From positions 1-64,000 of the forward strand of contig CAILUI010000408.1 in NCBI GenBank assembly GCA_903837355.1: a DNA stretch of 64,000 nt, in the 5' to 3' direction. Shown here piece by piece: positions 22,609 to 32,915 of the stretch (positions are counted from its first letter, which is position 1; each line of letters starts with the position of its first letter). This stretch comes from an uncultured Victivallales bacterium (lineage in GTDB: Bacteria; Verrucomicrobiota; Lentisphaeria; Oligosphaerales; JAFGRS01). The position numbers were made by a program, and so were the translations under genes. The notes beneath the pieces are model-generated. The model was given only the letters and a program-made list of their open reading frames with translations, was not told the DNA's origin and did no database searches.

Positions 22609-23742
22609 ATGCGGCAGAAACTTCGCGTGGGCTTGGTGGGGTTAGGATTCGGGGTCAATTACCTACGGGTCTATCGGCGCCACCCGGATGTCGAGTACGT
22701 GGGTCTGTGCGACCTCGATGAGCGCAAGCTCGAGGAGGTGGGACAGCGCTTTGAGGTTAGCCGACGGTATCGGACCCTGGACGACATGATCGCCAGCCGC
22801 GAGTTCGACGCCATCCACCTGATGACGCAGATTCCGGACCACGCCGCCCAGGCGATACAGGTGCTGGATGCCGGACTGCACTGCGCCTGCGCGCTCCCCA
22901 TGGGCGTCAGCCTCGACGAACTGACCCGCGTCGTCGCCGCCGTCCAGCGCAGCGGTCGGCGCTACATGCTGATGGAGCCGAATGCCTACTCGCCCGAGAC
23001 CCTCTTCGTGCAGGGCCTGTTTCGGCGCGGTGAGATGGGGCGCATCCAGTTCATGCGCGGCCTGCAGTCCTACTTCCTGAACAACCACATCCACCCCTAC
23101 TGGCGCGGCCTGCCGCCCATGCACTACATCTCCCACGCCCTGGCGCCACTGCTGGTCATCGCCGACACACGCGTCACCAGCGTGCGCTGCCTGGGGTCGG
23201 GCTGGATGCGTGAAGAACTGCGCCAGGTTCACGACAACCCGTTCCCCATCGAGGCTGCCCTGATGGAACTGGCCTTACCTGGCGTGGTGGCCGAGATCAC
23301 CATCCACTTCTTCGAGACTGCCGTGCTGCCGCGGGAAGGGTTCGATGTGTTTGGCGAGAAGCTGACCTTCAAGTGGCCCGAGTATCCGGGCGAAAAGCCC
23401 GGCCTCTTCCGGCTGGTCAACCCGCAGGGCTACTTCAGCAACGAGGTGGTGTCGGAGAGGATCGATATCCCCAGCCTGCCGGATTCGTTGCCCGAACCGC
23501 TGGCGGGCCTCTGCCAGACCGAGCCCCTGAAGTTCTGCGGGCTGGTCCACGAGTTCGTGCGCAGCATTCTGGAGGACCGCGAGCCGGCGCTGGGGGTGGA
23601 ACGGTCTTTCGACATCATCGCCCCGGGCATCTACGCGCACCTGTCCGCCCTGGAGGCGGGCCGGCGCCTGGACGTGCCCAGCTACCCGTCCTTTGCCGGC
23701 AGCCTGCGGTCGGCCGGCTGTCCGGCGGCGAGCCGTCCATGA
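22609..23742 (+). CDS. Gfo/Idh/MocA-family oxidoreductase (EKP motif altered)
   Basis: The product has 377 residues. The N-terminal Rossmann fold is clear (LRVGLVGLGFGVNYLRVY, residues ~5-22; VGLCDLDERKLEEV, ~32-45). A C-terminal alpha/beta domain follows (HIHPYWRGLPPMHYISHALA). Family members oxidise or reduce sugars and cyclitols with NAD(P). The usual EKP motif with its catalytic lysine is replaced by ALPMG (HCACALPMGVSLDEL), so catalysis may differ or be lost. It is probably cytoplasmic, acting on monosaccharides released by the nearby glycosidases. It is followed directly by the cytochrome gene. Confidence 0.85.
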   Translation: MRQKLRVGLVGLGFGVNYLRVYRRHPDVEYVGLCDLDERKLEEVGQRFEVSRRYRTLDDMIASREFDAIHLMTQIPDHAAQAIQVLDAGLHCACALPMGVSLDELTRVVAAVQRSGRRYMLMEPNAYSPETLFVQGLFRRGEMGRIQFMRGLQSYFLNNHIHPYWRGLPPMHYISHALAPLLVIADTRVTSVRCLGSGWMREELRQVHDNPFPIEAALMELALPGVVAEITIHFFETAVLPREGFDVFGEKLTFKWPEYPGEKPGLFRLVNPQGYFSNEVVSERIDIPSLPDSLPEPLAGLCQTEPLKFCGLVHEFVRSILEDREPALGVERSFDIIAPGIYAHLSALEAGRRLDVPSYPSFAGSLRSAGCPAASRP

Positions 23743-23822
23743 CCCGAAAACACGGGCCCGGCACGGGCTCCATCCGCAGCGGCGCAGCAGGCGGACTAAC
23801 CCGCCCGCAGAGAGGTCAGCGC

Positions 23823-26800
23823 ATGGGCGCACAAGGGCGTCTGAGAGTGCTGGGGCTGGTGCTCGGCGTGCTCGGCGTGCTCAGCGTGTTCAGCGGTGCC
23901 ACGCTGGGCCACGCTGCAGAGGCTATGCGCTTCGACTTCGAGGGCGAGGCCGCCGACGGCTGGCTGGTGGTCGCCGGGGATCTGGGCAGGTTCCAGTGCA
24001 CCCGGCCGGTCTGGTACAACGGTGACGCCTTCGGCAAGAGCGGGCAGGGCTTCCTTTCGACCATCGAGACGCCCGCGGGCCCCTGGGACGACGGACTGAC
24101 CGGGATCGCCGAGTCGCCCGTGTTCATCCCCTCTGCTCCCGACCTGTCGTTCCTGATCGGGGGTGGCGACAAGACCTCGGTCGGGGTGGCCCTTTGCCGC
24201 GAAGACGGTACCGAACTGGCACGCGCCACGGGCCACAATTCGCACCTCATGCGCCGGGTGGACTGGCATGTCCCTGACGCCGTCGGCCAGCCGGTCTTCC
24301 TGCGTTTGGTGGACCAGGACAAGACCGGCTATGGCTGGCTCATCGTCGACGACTTCCGGGCCGAGGGGCGTCTTGACCCTGACGCCACCCGTGCCCGCTT
24401 CGCCGGGGTACTGCGGAAGGCGCGTTGGCAGACGATGGTGCACCTGCGCGCCCAGGTCAACCTGGAGGCCCTGCGGCGCCAGATCACCGACCTCGCCGCG
24501 ACGTTCGGCCCGCGCTACGTGCCTGGGGCCGCCTTCCTGGAGCGCCTGGAGCAGCACGCGAGGGAGCTTGCCGCGATCGAGCGGAACTGGGGACAGGACG
24601 CCAGTGATACCGAGATCGCGGCCGCCGCGGCCGGGCTGGAAGCCTTGGTCGCCTTCCAGCGTGAGGTCGCAGTCGCGAATCCCCTGCTCGGCGGGCAGCC
24701 GCTGCTCTACGTCGTGCGGCAGCAGTACACCCGCGACCACCACAACACCGAGACCCTCTTCCACACCGGCGAACCCAACTGCGGTAGCTACACGCCCGGC
24801 GGCGCGCTGAAGGTCCTCGACCTGCGCTCCGGCACCAGCACGGTCCTCGTCGACCCCGGTCCCGAGGGCGTGGTACGCGATCCCGAGGTCTCCTTCGACG
24901 GCACGACGATCCTCTTCAGCATGCGCCGCGCCCGCAACGAGAACTACCACCTCTACGAAGTGAACGCCGACGGCTCGGGCTTGCGGCAACTCACCTCCGA
25001 GCCCGAGGCCACCGACATCGACCCCCTGTACCTGCCCGACGACAGCATCGCGTTCTCGTCGACACGCGAGCCCAAGTACTGCCACTGCAACATGCACATC
25101 ATGGCCAACCTCCACCGTATGGACGCGGACGGCGCCAACGTCCAGCAGATTGGCAAGAGCACCCTCTTCGAAGGACACAGCTCCCTGCTGCCCGACGGCC
25201 GCATCCTGTATTACCGCTGGGAGTATGTCGACCGCAACTTCGGCGACGCTCAGGGACTCTGGACCATGAACCCCGACGGCACCAATCCCGCCGTCTTCTG
25301 GGGCAACAACACGGCCAGCCCCGGGGCGGTGTTCGACCCCCGCCCCATCCCAGGGACAGCGAGCGTCGCCTGTATCTTCGGGGCCTGCCACGACCGCCCC
25401 TGGGGCGCCCTGGCCATCGTGGATCGTCGCCTCGGCGTCGATGCCGACCGCCAGGACACGGCGCCGGTCACCCAGATCTGGCCCGCGTCGGCGCGGGGGC
25501 TGATCGGTGTCGGCGACTGGGATACGTTCTGGCAGGCAACGCCCCGCTATGAGGATCCCTGGCCACTGGCCGAGACCGGAACCGGGATCGGGGCCGGCAA
25601 GTACTTCCTGGTCTCACGTGCCACCGGCAGAGGCAGCCTCGACGCTCAACAGAACGGCACGCTCGAGATGGGGATCTATCTGATCGACGTCTTCGGGAAC
25701 GAGATCTGCCTGCATGCGGAGGCGCCCGCCTGCTTTGACCCGCAACCGCTGGGGCCACGGCCGCGCCCACCGGTCATCCCCACGCGCCGCAGCGTCGCCG
25801 AGCCCAGCGGCCGCTTCTACGTGCAGAATGTCTACGCGGGCACGCACCTGCAGGGAGTCAAGCCTGGTGACGTAGCCAGCCTGCGGGTCGTGGAGTCGCG
25901 AGAGAAGCGCTTCTGGACCGGGCCACTGTGGCAATGCGCCCAGTTCAAGAACGGCGACGCGCAGAGTCAGACGCTGAATCGTCCGGCCATCTCCTGGGCC
26001 GGCTTCGAGGTGAAGCAGATCCTGGGGACGGTTCCCATCGAGCCGGACGGCTCGGTGTATGTCGAGGTCCCCGCCGAACGCTTCGTCTACTTCCAGTTGC
26101 TGGATCGCGACGGAATGCTGATCAGCACCATGCGCTCGGGCACGCTGGTGCAACCGGGCGAAACCACCGGCTGCGTAGGCTGCCACGAGAGCCGTCTCAC
26201 GGCCCCGCCGCGCGGCGCCGCGCCGACGTCGCTGGCGCTGCAACAACCCGCACGCGAGCTGCAGGGATGGTACGGCCCAAGTCGGCCCTTCAGCTACACC
26301 AAAGAGGTCCAGCCGGTCTGGGATAAGCATTGCGTCCGTTGTCACGATTTCGGCAAGGACGCCGGCAAGCAGGGGGTCCTGGCGGGGGACAAGGAGCTGG
26401 TGTTCAATGCGTCCTACGTCGAGTTGCTGCAGCACTGGGGCGACGCCGCCGCCTTGATCAACACGGTGGGGCTCGGACAGGCACCCCTCAATCCCGCCTA
26501 TGCCATCGGTTCGCACCGGAGTCGGCTGGTCGAGCTGCTGCGGCGCGGCCACCAGGAGGTCACGCTTTCGCCCGAGGAGATGGACCGCGTCATCACCTGG
26601 ATCGACCTCGGCGCCCCGTACTACCCGGATTACGCCTGCGCGCACCCGGACAATGTCGCCGGCCGCTCGGCGCTGACGCTGGCGCAGGCCACCCGGCTGG
26701 GCGAGCTGACCGGACTGCAGTTCTTCTGCGATCCCCAGGGCAGCCCCGTCTACTACTCACACCGCCTGTGGACCTCCTTCGCGCGGCCTGAGCTGAGTCC

Positions 26801-27059
26801 CTGCCTGCAGAAACTGGACAGCGGCAGCGACGCCTACCGCGAGGCACTGGCGATTCTCCGGCAAGGGCAGGCAGAACTCCAGAGCAACCCGGAGGCCGAT
26901 ATGCCGGGCTTCCGATACTGTGCCGAACACCAGACGCGCGAACTGAAGTACGAGCGCTTGCGCGAACGCGAACGAGGGCGCCGCGAAGCCCTGGCGGACG
27001 GGCGGCGCCTCTATGATCCGGGGATCAGCGCCAACGGGGTCCCACGCCAGAGCAACTGA
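23823..27059 (+). CDS. Secreted diheme cytochrome with HzsA-like beta-propeller
   Basis: The ATG at 23823 is preferred over 23739 (which overlaps the previous stop) because AGAGG lies 7 bases upstream and a clean signal peptide results (RLRVLGLVLGVLGVLSVFSG, cut near GHAAEA). The product has 1078 residues. Residues ~35-190 look like a lectin-type or carbohydrate-binding fold. Residues ~290-560 contain TolB/WD40-like blades (ILFSMRRARNENYHLYEVNA, DGSGLRQLT, SIAFSSTREP). This matches the middle domain of hydrazine-synthase alpha-like proteins. Two c-type heme motifs follow: CVGCH at residue 784 and CVRCH at residue 837. The C-terminus ends with the WIDLGAPYY motif. No hzsB or hzsC is nearby, so a redox role with sugars or other organics is likelier than hydrazine synthesis. 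Confidence 0.8.
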   Translation: MGAQGRLRVLGLVLGVLGVLSVFSGATLGHAAEAMRFDFEGEAADGWLVVAGDLGRFQCTRPVWYNGDAFGKSGQGFLSTIETPAGPWDDGLTGIAESPVFIPSAPDLSFLIGGGDKTSVGVALCREDGTELARATGHNSHLMRRVDWHVPDAVGQPVFLRLVDQDKTGYGWLIVDDFRAEGRLDPDATRARFAGVLRKARWQTMVHLRAQVNLEALRRQITDLAATFGPRYVPGAAFLERLEQHARELAAIERNWGQDASDTEIAAAAAGLEALVAFQREVAVANPLLGGQPLLYVVRQQYTRDHHNTETLFHTGEPNCGSYTPGGALKVLDLRSGTSTVLVDPGPEGVVRDPEVSFDGTTILFSMRRARNENYHLYEVNADGSGLRQLTSEPEATDIDPLYLPDDSIAFSSTREPKYCHCNMHIMANLHRMDADGANVQQIGKSTLFEGHSSLLPDGRILYYRWEYVDRNFGDAQGLWTMNPDGTNPAVFWGNNTASPGAVFDPRPIPGTASVACIFGACHDRPWGALAIVDRRLGVDADRQDTAPVTQIWPASARGLIGVGDWDTFWQATPRYEDPWPLAETGTGIGAGKYFLVSRATGRGSLDAQQNGTLEMGIYLIDVFGNEICLHAEAPACFDPQPLGPRPRPPVIPTRRSVAEPSGRFYVQNVYAGTHLQGVKPGDVASLRVVESREKRFWTGPLWQCAQFKNGDAQSQTLNRPAISWAGFEVKQILGTVPIEPDGSVYVEVPAERFVYFQLLDRDGMLISTMRSGTLVQPGETTGCVGCHESRLTAPPRGAAPTSLALQQPARELQGWYGPSRPFSYTKEVQPVWDKHCVRCHDFGKDAGKQGVLAGDKELVFNASYVELLQHWGDAAALINTVGLGQAPLNPAYAIGSHRSRLVELLRRGHQEVTLSPEEMDRVITWIDLGAPYYPDYACAHPDNVAGRSALTLAQATRLGELTGLQFFCDPQGSPVYYSHRLWTSFARPELSPCLQKLDSGSDAYREALAILRQGQAELQSNPEADMPGFRYCAEHQTRELKYERLRERERGRREALADGRRLYDPGISANGVPRQSN

Positions 27060-27112
27060 GGACCCGGAAGGGTATCGGAACCGGAACCGTCCCCCCACAG
27101 CAGAGGTGCAGC

Positions 27113-29683
27113 ATGCGCTTGTCGTCAGCTTGCGGTTCCCCCCTCTGGACGCTGGCATGGGCCTTGGCGCTAGGCGCCGGCGCGCTCCGGGCGGCGGCCG
27201 GGGAAGGCGTGCCTCCGGCCGTGAACGGTACAGAGGCTCGACCTGACGAGGGTCAGATACTGAACGAGTGGCCCGTCGCCGGCCCCACGCCGCCAGACAC
27301 GGTCATGCTCTACTACCGTGCCGAACTTGGGGCTCAGGCTACGCTGACCAGCGTGGTCGACACGGTCTTCCCGGAAGGCACCGGCGCCTACCGGGTCGAG
27401 ATCACGGCAGGGCCCGGGACGCAGGCTGCCGACGCCCAGGTGTCCTTCACGGCCAAGGCGCTCCTTGGCCGCAGTGGCCGCTATCGGGGTGCGTTCTGGG
27501 TAAGAGCCTCCCGCCCGGTCTCGTTTGCGGCCGCCGCGAGGCTGCATGAAGCCCCGTGGACCCTCCTGGCAGAGGGCAGCCAAGTGACGGTGGAAGCTGA
27601 CACCACCTGGAAGGCGATTGCGATCCCGTTCGCCCCCACGCAGGACCTCACCACCGATACCGAGATCCGCTGCCCCGGGCTCCTCCTCGGCGAACTGCCC
27701 GCCGGCACAACACTGTGGATCGCCGGAGTGTCGCTGGAAGAACTCCAGGCGCCCGCGGCGCTGCTGCCGCTGGTCGCGTCGGGCGAATTGCTGCAGAACC
27801 CTGGATTCGAGGAGGGCATGGCGGGCTGGGAGGCACAAGCGGCAGACGTAACCAGCGCGGACGGTTTGGGCCGCAACGGCTCCAAGGCCTGCCTGGTTCG
27901 CCAGCGCCAGGCCCGCTGGGGGTCCCCAGCGCAGGATATCCGTCCCGGCTTGGCCGCCAACGGCGCGGGTGCCTATGACCTGAGTGCTGCCGTCCGCAAG
28001 GTGCGGGGCCGGGGCGAGGCCTTTGTGGTGATCCACCTCAAGGATGCCAACGGTGAGCGTTGGGTCGTCACCCCGAAGCGGAGCGCAGGAGAGCGCGGCT
28101 TCACCCGCCTCGGCGCCACCTGTCTCCTGGCCTGGACCGGTGCCCTGCAGGCGGCAGAGATCAGCGTGCAGACCGTCGGCGACGACACCGCGGATATGCT
28201 GGTGGACGACGTCTCACTGCGCGCGCTGGTGAACCTGGCCAAGGGCCGCCCGCACGACGCCTCCAGCGCCGCCCCGGAACACCCCGCCGACCTGGCCTTC
28301 GACGGCGATCCGGCAACGGGCTGGCAGAGCGCGGGCGACGGCGAGGCCTGGCTCGCGGTGGACTTCGGCGAGACGTGGTCCTTCAACGCCTGCCTCGTCG
28401 GCGTCGGTTCCCGGCACCGCGGCGAATACGCCATTGAGGTCTGGGAGGGTGAGTGGCGCACCGCCTTCGCCGGCAATGACATTCACGCTCCCCTTGACGA
28501 GCTCCGTTTCGCCCCGGTGGCCGCTCGGCGAGCGCGGCTCCGTTTCAGCGCCAGCCCGTCAGCGCCGACGCTGACCGAACTCGGCTTCTACACCTACGAC
28601 GGTGGGGTCGTCGAGACCACCGAACGCAGGACCATCCCCCCACCGCCTGCGGACCCCGCACGGCGCGGCGCGAGAACGCTGGTGGGGGCCATCCGCTGGG
28701 ACGGCTGGTGCGGCGACCGGGACTCGGTCGGCCTGGGCCTGGAGCGGGCCATGACCCCCGAAAAGTACCACCACCGACTGCCGTTCTACGCCGCGGTCCG
28801 CGCGCCGGGGCAGATCGAGGCCCGCTGCGTGACCCAGGAGGTCATGGACCGTGAGATCGCCTTCGCGAAGGAGGCCGGGGTCGACTACTGGGCCTTTGAC
28901 TGGTACTCCGCCGGCACCGGCCTGGCCCTCGCCCGCGAGCTCTACCTCGCCAGTGCCCGCCGGGACGAGGTGAAGTGGTGCGCAGTCCTGGGCACCCACT
29001 CCTTCTCGGCGGACGAGCAGACCTGGCTGGTGGAGCAGTTCAAGGCCCCCCACTACCAGTGCGTGCTTGGCGGACGACCGCTGCTGTATGTGTTTGAGGC
29101 CAGCCCGAAGCACGTCGGCCTGGTACGCGGGTTGCGCGAAGCGGCGGAACGGGCGGGCATACCGGCGCCGTTCATCGTCTTCATGGGCTGGTCGGCAGCG
29201 GTTGCCGAGGTCGCCGATGCCTGTGGCGCAGATGCCGTAGGGGCCTACGTGAACCCGCTCGGCGACCGCAACACCTTCGCGGCGAACATGACCCATGAAC
29301 GCAACCAGTGGCAAGTGCTGCGCGGCACCGGCCAGCAGATGGTCCCCACGGTCACCACCGGCTGGGACCCGCGGCCCTTCCTGGACTTCCCGGTCCCCTG
29401 GTACCGCGGCGCCACAGAGAGCCACTGGGTCGAACCGGCAACGCCCGACCAGGTAGCAGCGCAACTGCAGGAGGCACTCGCCTACGTCAAGGCGCATCCG
29501 GAGGCCACGCTGGCGAACACGGTGCTGATCTACGCCTGGAATGAGAACGCCGAGGGCGGCTGGATCGTCCCCACGCTCGGCGAACTGCGTGACGCTCACT
29601 ACCCACTGCGCCTGGATGCCGTGCGCGCCGTCCTCAAGCCCGACACCCGGCGCGGCTCTGGCTGGGAGGCACTCTGCCGCTGA
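27113..29683 (+). CDS. Secreted GH99-like (WbsX-type) glycosidase with F5/8 domain
   Basis: The product has 856 residues and a signal peptide (SPLWTLAWALALGAGALRAA). Residues ~35-365 are beta-rich, with two carbohydrate-binding-like modules. Residues ~370-500 form a discoidin/F5-8C domain (NLAKGRPHDASSAAPEHPAD, LAVDFGETWSFN). Residues ~515-850 resemble the GH99/WbsX TIM barrel (FAKEAGVDYWAFDWYSAG, VPTVTTGWDPRPF, LIYAWNENAEGGW). Members of that clan act on alpha-mannosides, but the WbsX branch is poorly characterised. An AGAGG site precedes the ATG. It is probably exported and acts on polysaccharide outside the cytoplasm. Confidence 0.75.
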   Translation: MRLSSACGSPLWTLAWALALGAGALRAAAGEGVPPAVNGTEARPDEGQILNEWPVAGPTPPDTVMLYYRAELGAQATLTSVVDTVFPEGTGAYRVEITAGPGTQAADAQVSFTAKALLGRSGRYRGAFWVRASRPVSFAAAARLHEAPWTLLAEGSQVTVEADTTWKAIAIPFAPTQDLTTDTEIRCPGLLLGELPAGTTLWIAGVSLEELQAPAALLPLVASGELLQNPGFEEGMAGWEAQAADVTSADGLGRNGSKACLVRQRQARWGSPAQDIRPGLAANGAGAYDLSAAVRKVRGRGEAFVVIHLKDANGERWVVTPKRSAGERGFTRLGATCLLAWTGALQAAEISVQTVGDDTADMLVDDVSLRALVNLAKGRPHDASSAAPEHPADLAFDGDPATGWQSAGDGEAWLAVDFGETWSFNACLVGVGSRHRGEYAIEVWEGEWRTAFAGNDIHAPLDELRFAPVAARRARLRFSASPSAPTLTELGFYTYDGGVVETTERRTIPPPPADPARRGARTLVGAIRWDGWCGDRDSVGLGLERAMTPEKYHHRLPFYAAVRAPGQIEARCVTQEVMDREIAFAKEAGVDYWAFDWYSAGTGLALARELYLASARRDEVKWCAVLGTHSFSADEQTWLVEQFKAPHYQCVLGGRPLLYVFEASPKHVGLVRGLREAAERAGIPAPFIVFMGWSAAVAEVADACGADAVGAYVNPLGDRNTFAANMTHERNQWQVLRGTGQQMVPTVTTGWDPRPFLDFPVPWYRGATESHWVEPATPDQVAAQLQEALAYVKAHPEATLANTVLIYAWNENAEGGWIVPTLGELRDAHYPLRLDAVRAVLKPDTRRGSGWEALCR

Positions 29684-29897
29684 GCCGCCGCGCGCCGGTC
29701 CGCCAGGCGAACGCACCCTCAGCCCCGGACGCCACCGCGCCATCCGCACCCTTGCACCGGCCCCGGCCGCAGGGTATTCTTACAGCCGTTCGTCGGGATC
29801 AACCCGTGCCGCCAAACGACCATCCTTGGCACCCCAGGCCGTGCTTGGTTGGTACAAAGGCGGCAAGATCAGGACGACGCAGCGAGGGAGTCGAGCG

Positions 29898-32800
29898 ATG
29901 TCACAGGAGCTACCCCAGATCCGGCGTGGCATGTTCCCGACCTGGTTTCTGGGCGATGCCTCGACGACGGCGGAGAAGATCGCCTATCTGCGCGCCTGCC
30001 GCGCCGGCGGCATCGCCGGCCTGGTCATGGCCTGCTCGCCAGGCAACCGGATCCCCTACCTCTCCGCAGACTGGTTCAGGATGATCCAGGAACTGGTCGA
30101 GGAGGGCGAACGGCTCGACCTGCAGCTCTGGCTGTACGACGAAGACCCCGTGCCCAGCGGCGGCGCCAGCGGCCTGGTGATGCTGGAGAACCCGGCGCTC
30201 TATGCCACCGCGATGTGCTGCCACGAGAAACCCGCAACCGTGCACGCGGGCGAACTCTGGTTCATCGGCGAGAAACGCATCCTCTGGGCCGGCCTGGTCC
30301 CGACTACGCCCGGCGGTGCGGTGCAGGACCTGACCGAACAGGTGGGCACCGTCTCGCAGGATTGGTTCATGCTCAAGTGGGACAGCCGGCACTACTATGC
30401 CGACATGCCGATCTTCACCCACACGCGTGGCGATGCCGTCTGGCAGCGCTTCGCCTTGCGGACCCCGCCGATTCCCGCCGGTTACCGGCTGCTCGCGATC
30501 ACGGCCGAGGGCAACCGTCACTACCGCTGGCCAGGCGTCCCCGACCTGCTCAACCCCGAGTCCTTCGGACACTTCCGCCGCCTGGTGCTCGAGCGCTACG
30601 CCGCCGTGGTGGGCCGCCACTTTGGCAAGACTGTTCCCGGCGTGTTCACTGACGAAGCCAAACCCGGTGAAGCCTGGACGCCCTTCACCCCCGACCTCTT
30701 CGGATCCTTCCAAGCCACCTTTGGCTATGACCTGCGCCCGCGCCTGTACCAGCTCTTCGGGGAGCCGGCCGACGTCGCGGCCATGCAGACCCGGATCGAC
30801 TACCAGCGCTGGGTCGCCGAGCGCTTCGTCGAACGCTTCCTCACACCTTACCGGGAATGGTGCGAAGCGCGCAACCTGCTGCTGATCGGCCACCTGTCAC
30901 CCGAAGACGATCCCTTCTGGGAGGCGGCCTGCGGTCTGGACATGCTCGCCACGATGAAGTCGATCAGCCTGCCCGGCACCGACCTGATCATCCCGCATAC
31001 CGGCCTGCATCTGGGCAGTCTGCGCGCCGGCTCGGTGCGGAGCCAGACGGGGCGGCCTTACGCGATCAGCGAGTCCCTGGCGCTCTCCGGCTGGGATGTG
31101 ACCACCGACCGGTGCCGCCAGATCCTGGCCGCACAGATGACCCTCGGCATCGACCGCTTCTCGGTCCACGCCTTCTTCTCCAGCAGCGAAGGTATCCAGA
31201 ACTACCAGGTGCCCCCGGAGTTCGGACCGGGGTCGTCCATCTTCCCGGGCGTATGCGTGCTGAATGACTGGCTGGCAAGCATGGAGACGCGCACCGACGG
31301 CGCCCAGGACGTCGTCGACGTCGCCATCGTCGACAGCATCGACGCGTACCGGACCGCCGCGGCCAGCGAGAGCGCTCGCAACACGCTGCTGAAGGCTAGA
31401 CGGCAGGCCCTATGGGCCACTCTTCGGTCCTGCCTGCGCGCCCACGTCGGCATCCACATGGTCGGCGCTGACGACCTCGCCGGCGCCCGTATCGAGGCCG
31501 GCCGGATCACGGTCGGCAGGTGCTCCTACCGTGCGGTTCTCGTGCCCCCGCTGGACATCCTGCCCGCGGCCACGCTGGCCACTCTGGCCGCCGCCGTCGC
31601 CGTTGGGGTTCCGGTACACTGGTTCGGCGCGCTGCCCACCTGGGTCCTCGACGCCGACACCCGCCTGCAGCCGGCCCCACGGCCGGCCGCTGTCTGCAAC
31701 CGCGCCGCGGCGCCATCGACGGCCTGGTGCCGGACCCGCCTGCCACGCCTGGTGCGCCTCGCCGGCACGGGTCGGGAGGACTGCCAGGTGCGCCGTTTCG
31801 TAGCTCGAGATGGCGCGGAGTACCTGTTCGCGGTCAACCTGGGGGACTGCGAGCGCAGACTGCGGCTACCGGCCGAGGGGGGATCGGTCTGGACGCCCGA
31901 ACGCATCGACGGCACGGCGGCGGCAGACGCCGTCGGCGGCACGACCTGGCAGGTGCCAGGTCGCGGCTGCGGCCTGTTCCTGCGGGCGCCGGGCGTGGAC
32001 CCGAACCAGGCGCACCGACCGGCGAGAGCGCGCGAGGCGGGACACCGCCGGCGGCTGCGGCGCCTGCAGCCCAACCTGCTGCGCCTCAACCAGCCCACCG
32101 TGTCCCGCCCTGGCGCCACGCCGCGCCGCTTGGACTTCCCGGAGCCCTACTGGAAGCTGTTCAAGGACTACACGCTGAGGGCAGAGCGCAACGCCTACTC
32201 CTACGCCGGCGAGACCCTGCCCGTGGAAAGCACCGTGCCGCAGAGCGAGCTGTCTTACACCTACACCTTCGCCGTCGTCGGCCGCATCGGGACGCCGCGG
32301 CTGGTGCTGGACCCGCGCTGCGCCCGCGGTCGTTTCCGCCTCAGCCTGAACGGCAGCACCCTCGGCCCCTGGCGGCGCTGGCCGCTGGGCGGGATCACAC
32401 CGGCACGCATTCGGCTGCCGGGGTTGGCCCAGGGCACACACGTCCTTGAGGTCCGTTTCGAGGTCGTCAACGCCATGGAGGGGCTGCTCAGCCAGCTCTA
32501 CATCGAGGGGGCTTTCGACGTCGACCTCGGCGCGACGATACCGACGCTGCGTCCGGTTTCCGGACGGGCCTCGGAGGCGGGTTGGCAAGCCGACGGACTG
32601 CCGCACTACATGGGCGCCTGCACCTACACGTGGGTCGAGAGCTTCGCCGCCACCGACCTCGCCGCGGCCTGGTACCTGCGCTTTGCCCAGCTCGTGGACA
32701 GCGCGGAACTGGTCGTCAACGGCCACGCCTTGGGCGCCCGCGCCTGGGCCCCGTGGGAATGGGCCCTGACGGGTCTGCGGCCAGGCCGCAACCGCTTCGA

Positions 32801-32915
32801 ACTCCGGGTGCATGGCACCGCCGGCAACAAGCACGAACTGGACTGGCCCAACCAACCGCAAGGCTGGATCGGCGCAGCAACCCTTTACACCTTAACAAGG
32901 GAGGACCTAACATGA
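29898..32915 (+). CDS. GH106-like glycosidase (alpha-L-rhamnosidase type)
   Basis: The ATG at 29898 has GAGGGAG upstream and gives 1005 residues; longer in-frame readings cross the end of the previous gene and a 214-base gap without features. The N-terminal half matches the barrel of the GH106-type family: IPYLSADWF, a signature LWLYDEDPVPSGGASG (residues ~75-90), and VPGVFTDEAKPGEAW. The C-terminal part (~750-1000) has two beta-sandwich domains ending in GTAGNKHELDWPNQP, as in GH2-like accessory domains. No signal peptide is visible, so it may be cytoplasmic. A paralog with the same signature lies at 60381-63674. Its stop overlaps the fucosidase start (ATGA). Confidence 0.7.
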   Translation: MSQELPQIRRGMFPTWFLGDASTTAEKIAYLRACRAGGIAGLVMACSPGNRIPYLSADWFRMIQELVEEGERLDLQLWLYDEDPVPSGGASGLVMLENPALYATAMCCHEKPATVHAGELWFIGEKRILWAGLVPTTPGGAVQDLTEQVGTVSQDWFMLKWDSRHYYADMPIFTHTRGDAVWQRFALRTPPIPAGYRLLAITAEGNRHYRWPGVPDLLNPESFGHFRRLVLERYAAVVGRHFGKTVPGVFTDEAKPGEAWTPFTPDLFGSFQATFGYDLRPRLYQLFGEPADVAAMQTRIDYQRWVAERFVERFLTPYREWCEARNLLLIGHLSPEDDPFWEAACGLDMLATMKSISLPGTDLIIPHTGLHLGSLRAGSVRSQTGRPYAISESLALSGWDVTTDRCRQILAAQMTLGIDRFSVHAFFSSSEGIQNYQVPPEFGPGSSIFPGVCVLNDWLASMETRTDGAQDVVDVAIVDSIDAYRTAAASESARNTLLKARRQALWATLRSCLRAHVGIHMVGADDLAGARIEAGRITVGRCSYRAVLVPPLDILPAATLATLAAAVAVGVPVHWFGALPTWVLDADTRLQPAPRPAAVCNRAAAPSTAWCRTRLPRLVRLAGTGREDCQVRRFVARDGAEYLFAVNLGDCERRLRLPAEGGSVWTPERIDGTAAADAVGGTTWQVPGRGCGLFLRAPGVDPNQAHRPARAREAGHRRRLRRLQPNLLRLNQPTVSRPGATPRRLDFPEPYWKLFKDYTLRAERNAYSYAGETLPVESTVPQSELSYTYTFAVVGRIGTPRLVLDPRCARGRFRLSLNGSTLGPWRRWPLGGITPARIRLPGLAQGTHVLEVRFEVVNAMEGLLSQLYIEGAFDVDLGATIPTLRPVSGRASEAGWQADGLPHYMGACTYTWVESFAATDLAAAWYLRFAQLVDSAELVVNGHALGARAWAPWEWALTGLRPGRNRFELRVHGTAGNKHELDWPNQPQGWIGAATLYTLTREDLT

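Noticed and set aside
23823-27059. Hydrazine synthase of an anammox organism
   Set aside because: Only the propeller and heme architecture is similar; no hzsB or hzsC partner is present, and the surroundings are carbohydrate enzymes.
29541-29897. N-terminal extension of the GH106-like protein
   Set aside because: It overlaps the end of the GH99-like gene and crosses a non-coding gap; the ATG at 29898 has its own ribosome-binding site and a fitting start.
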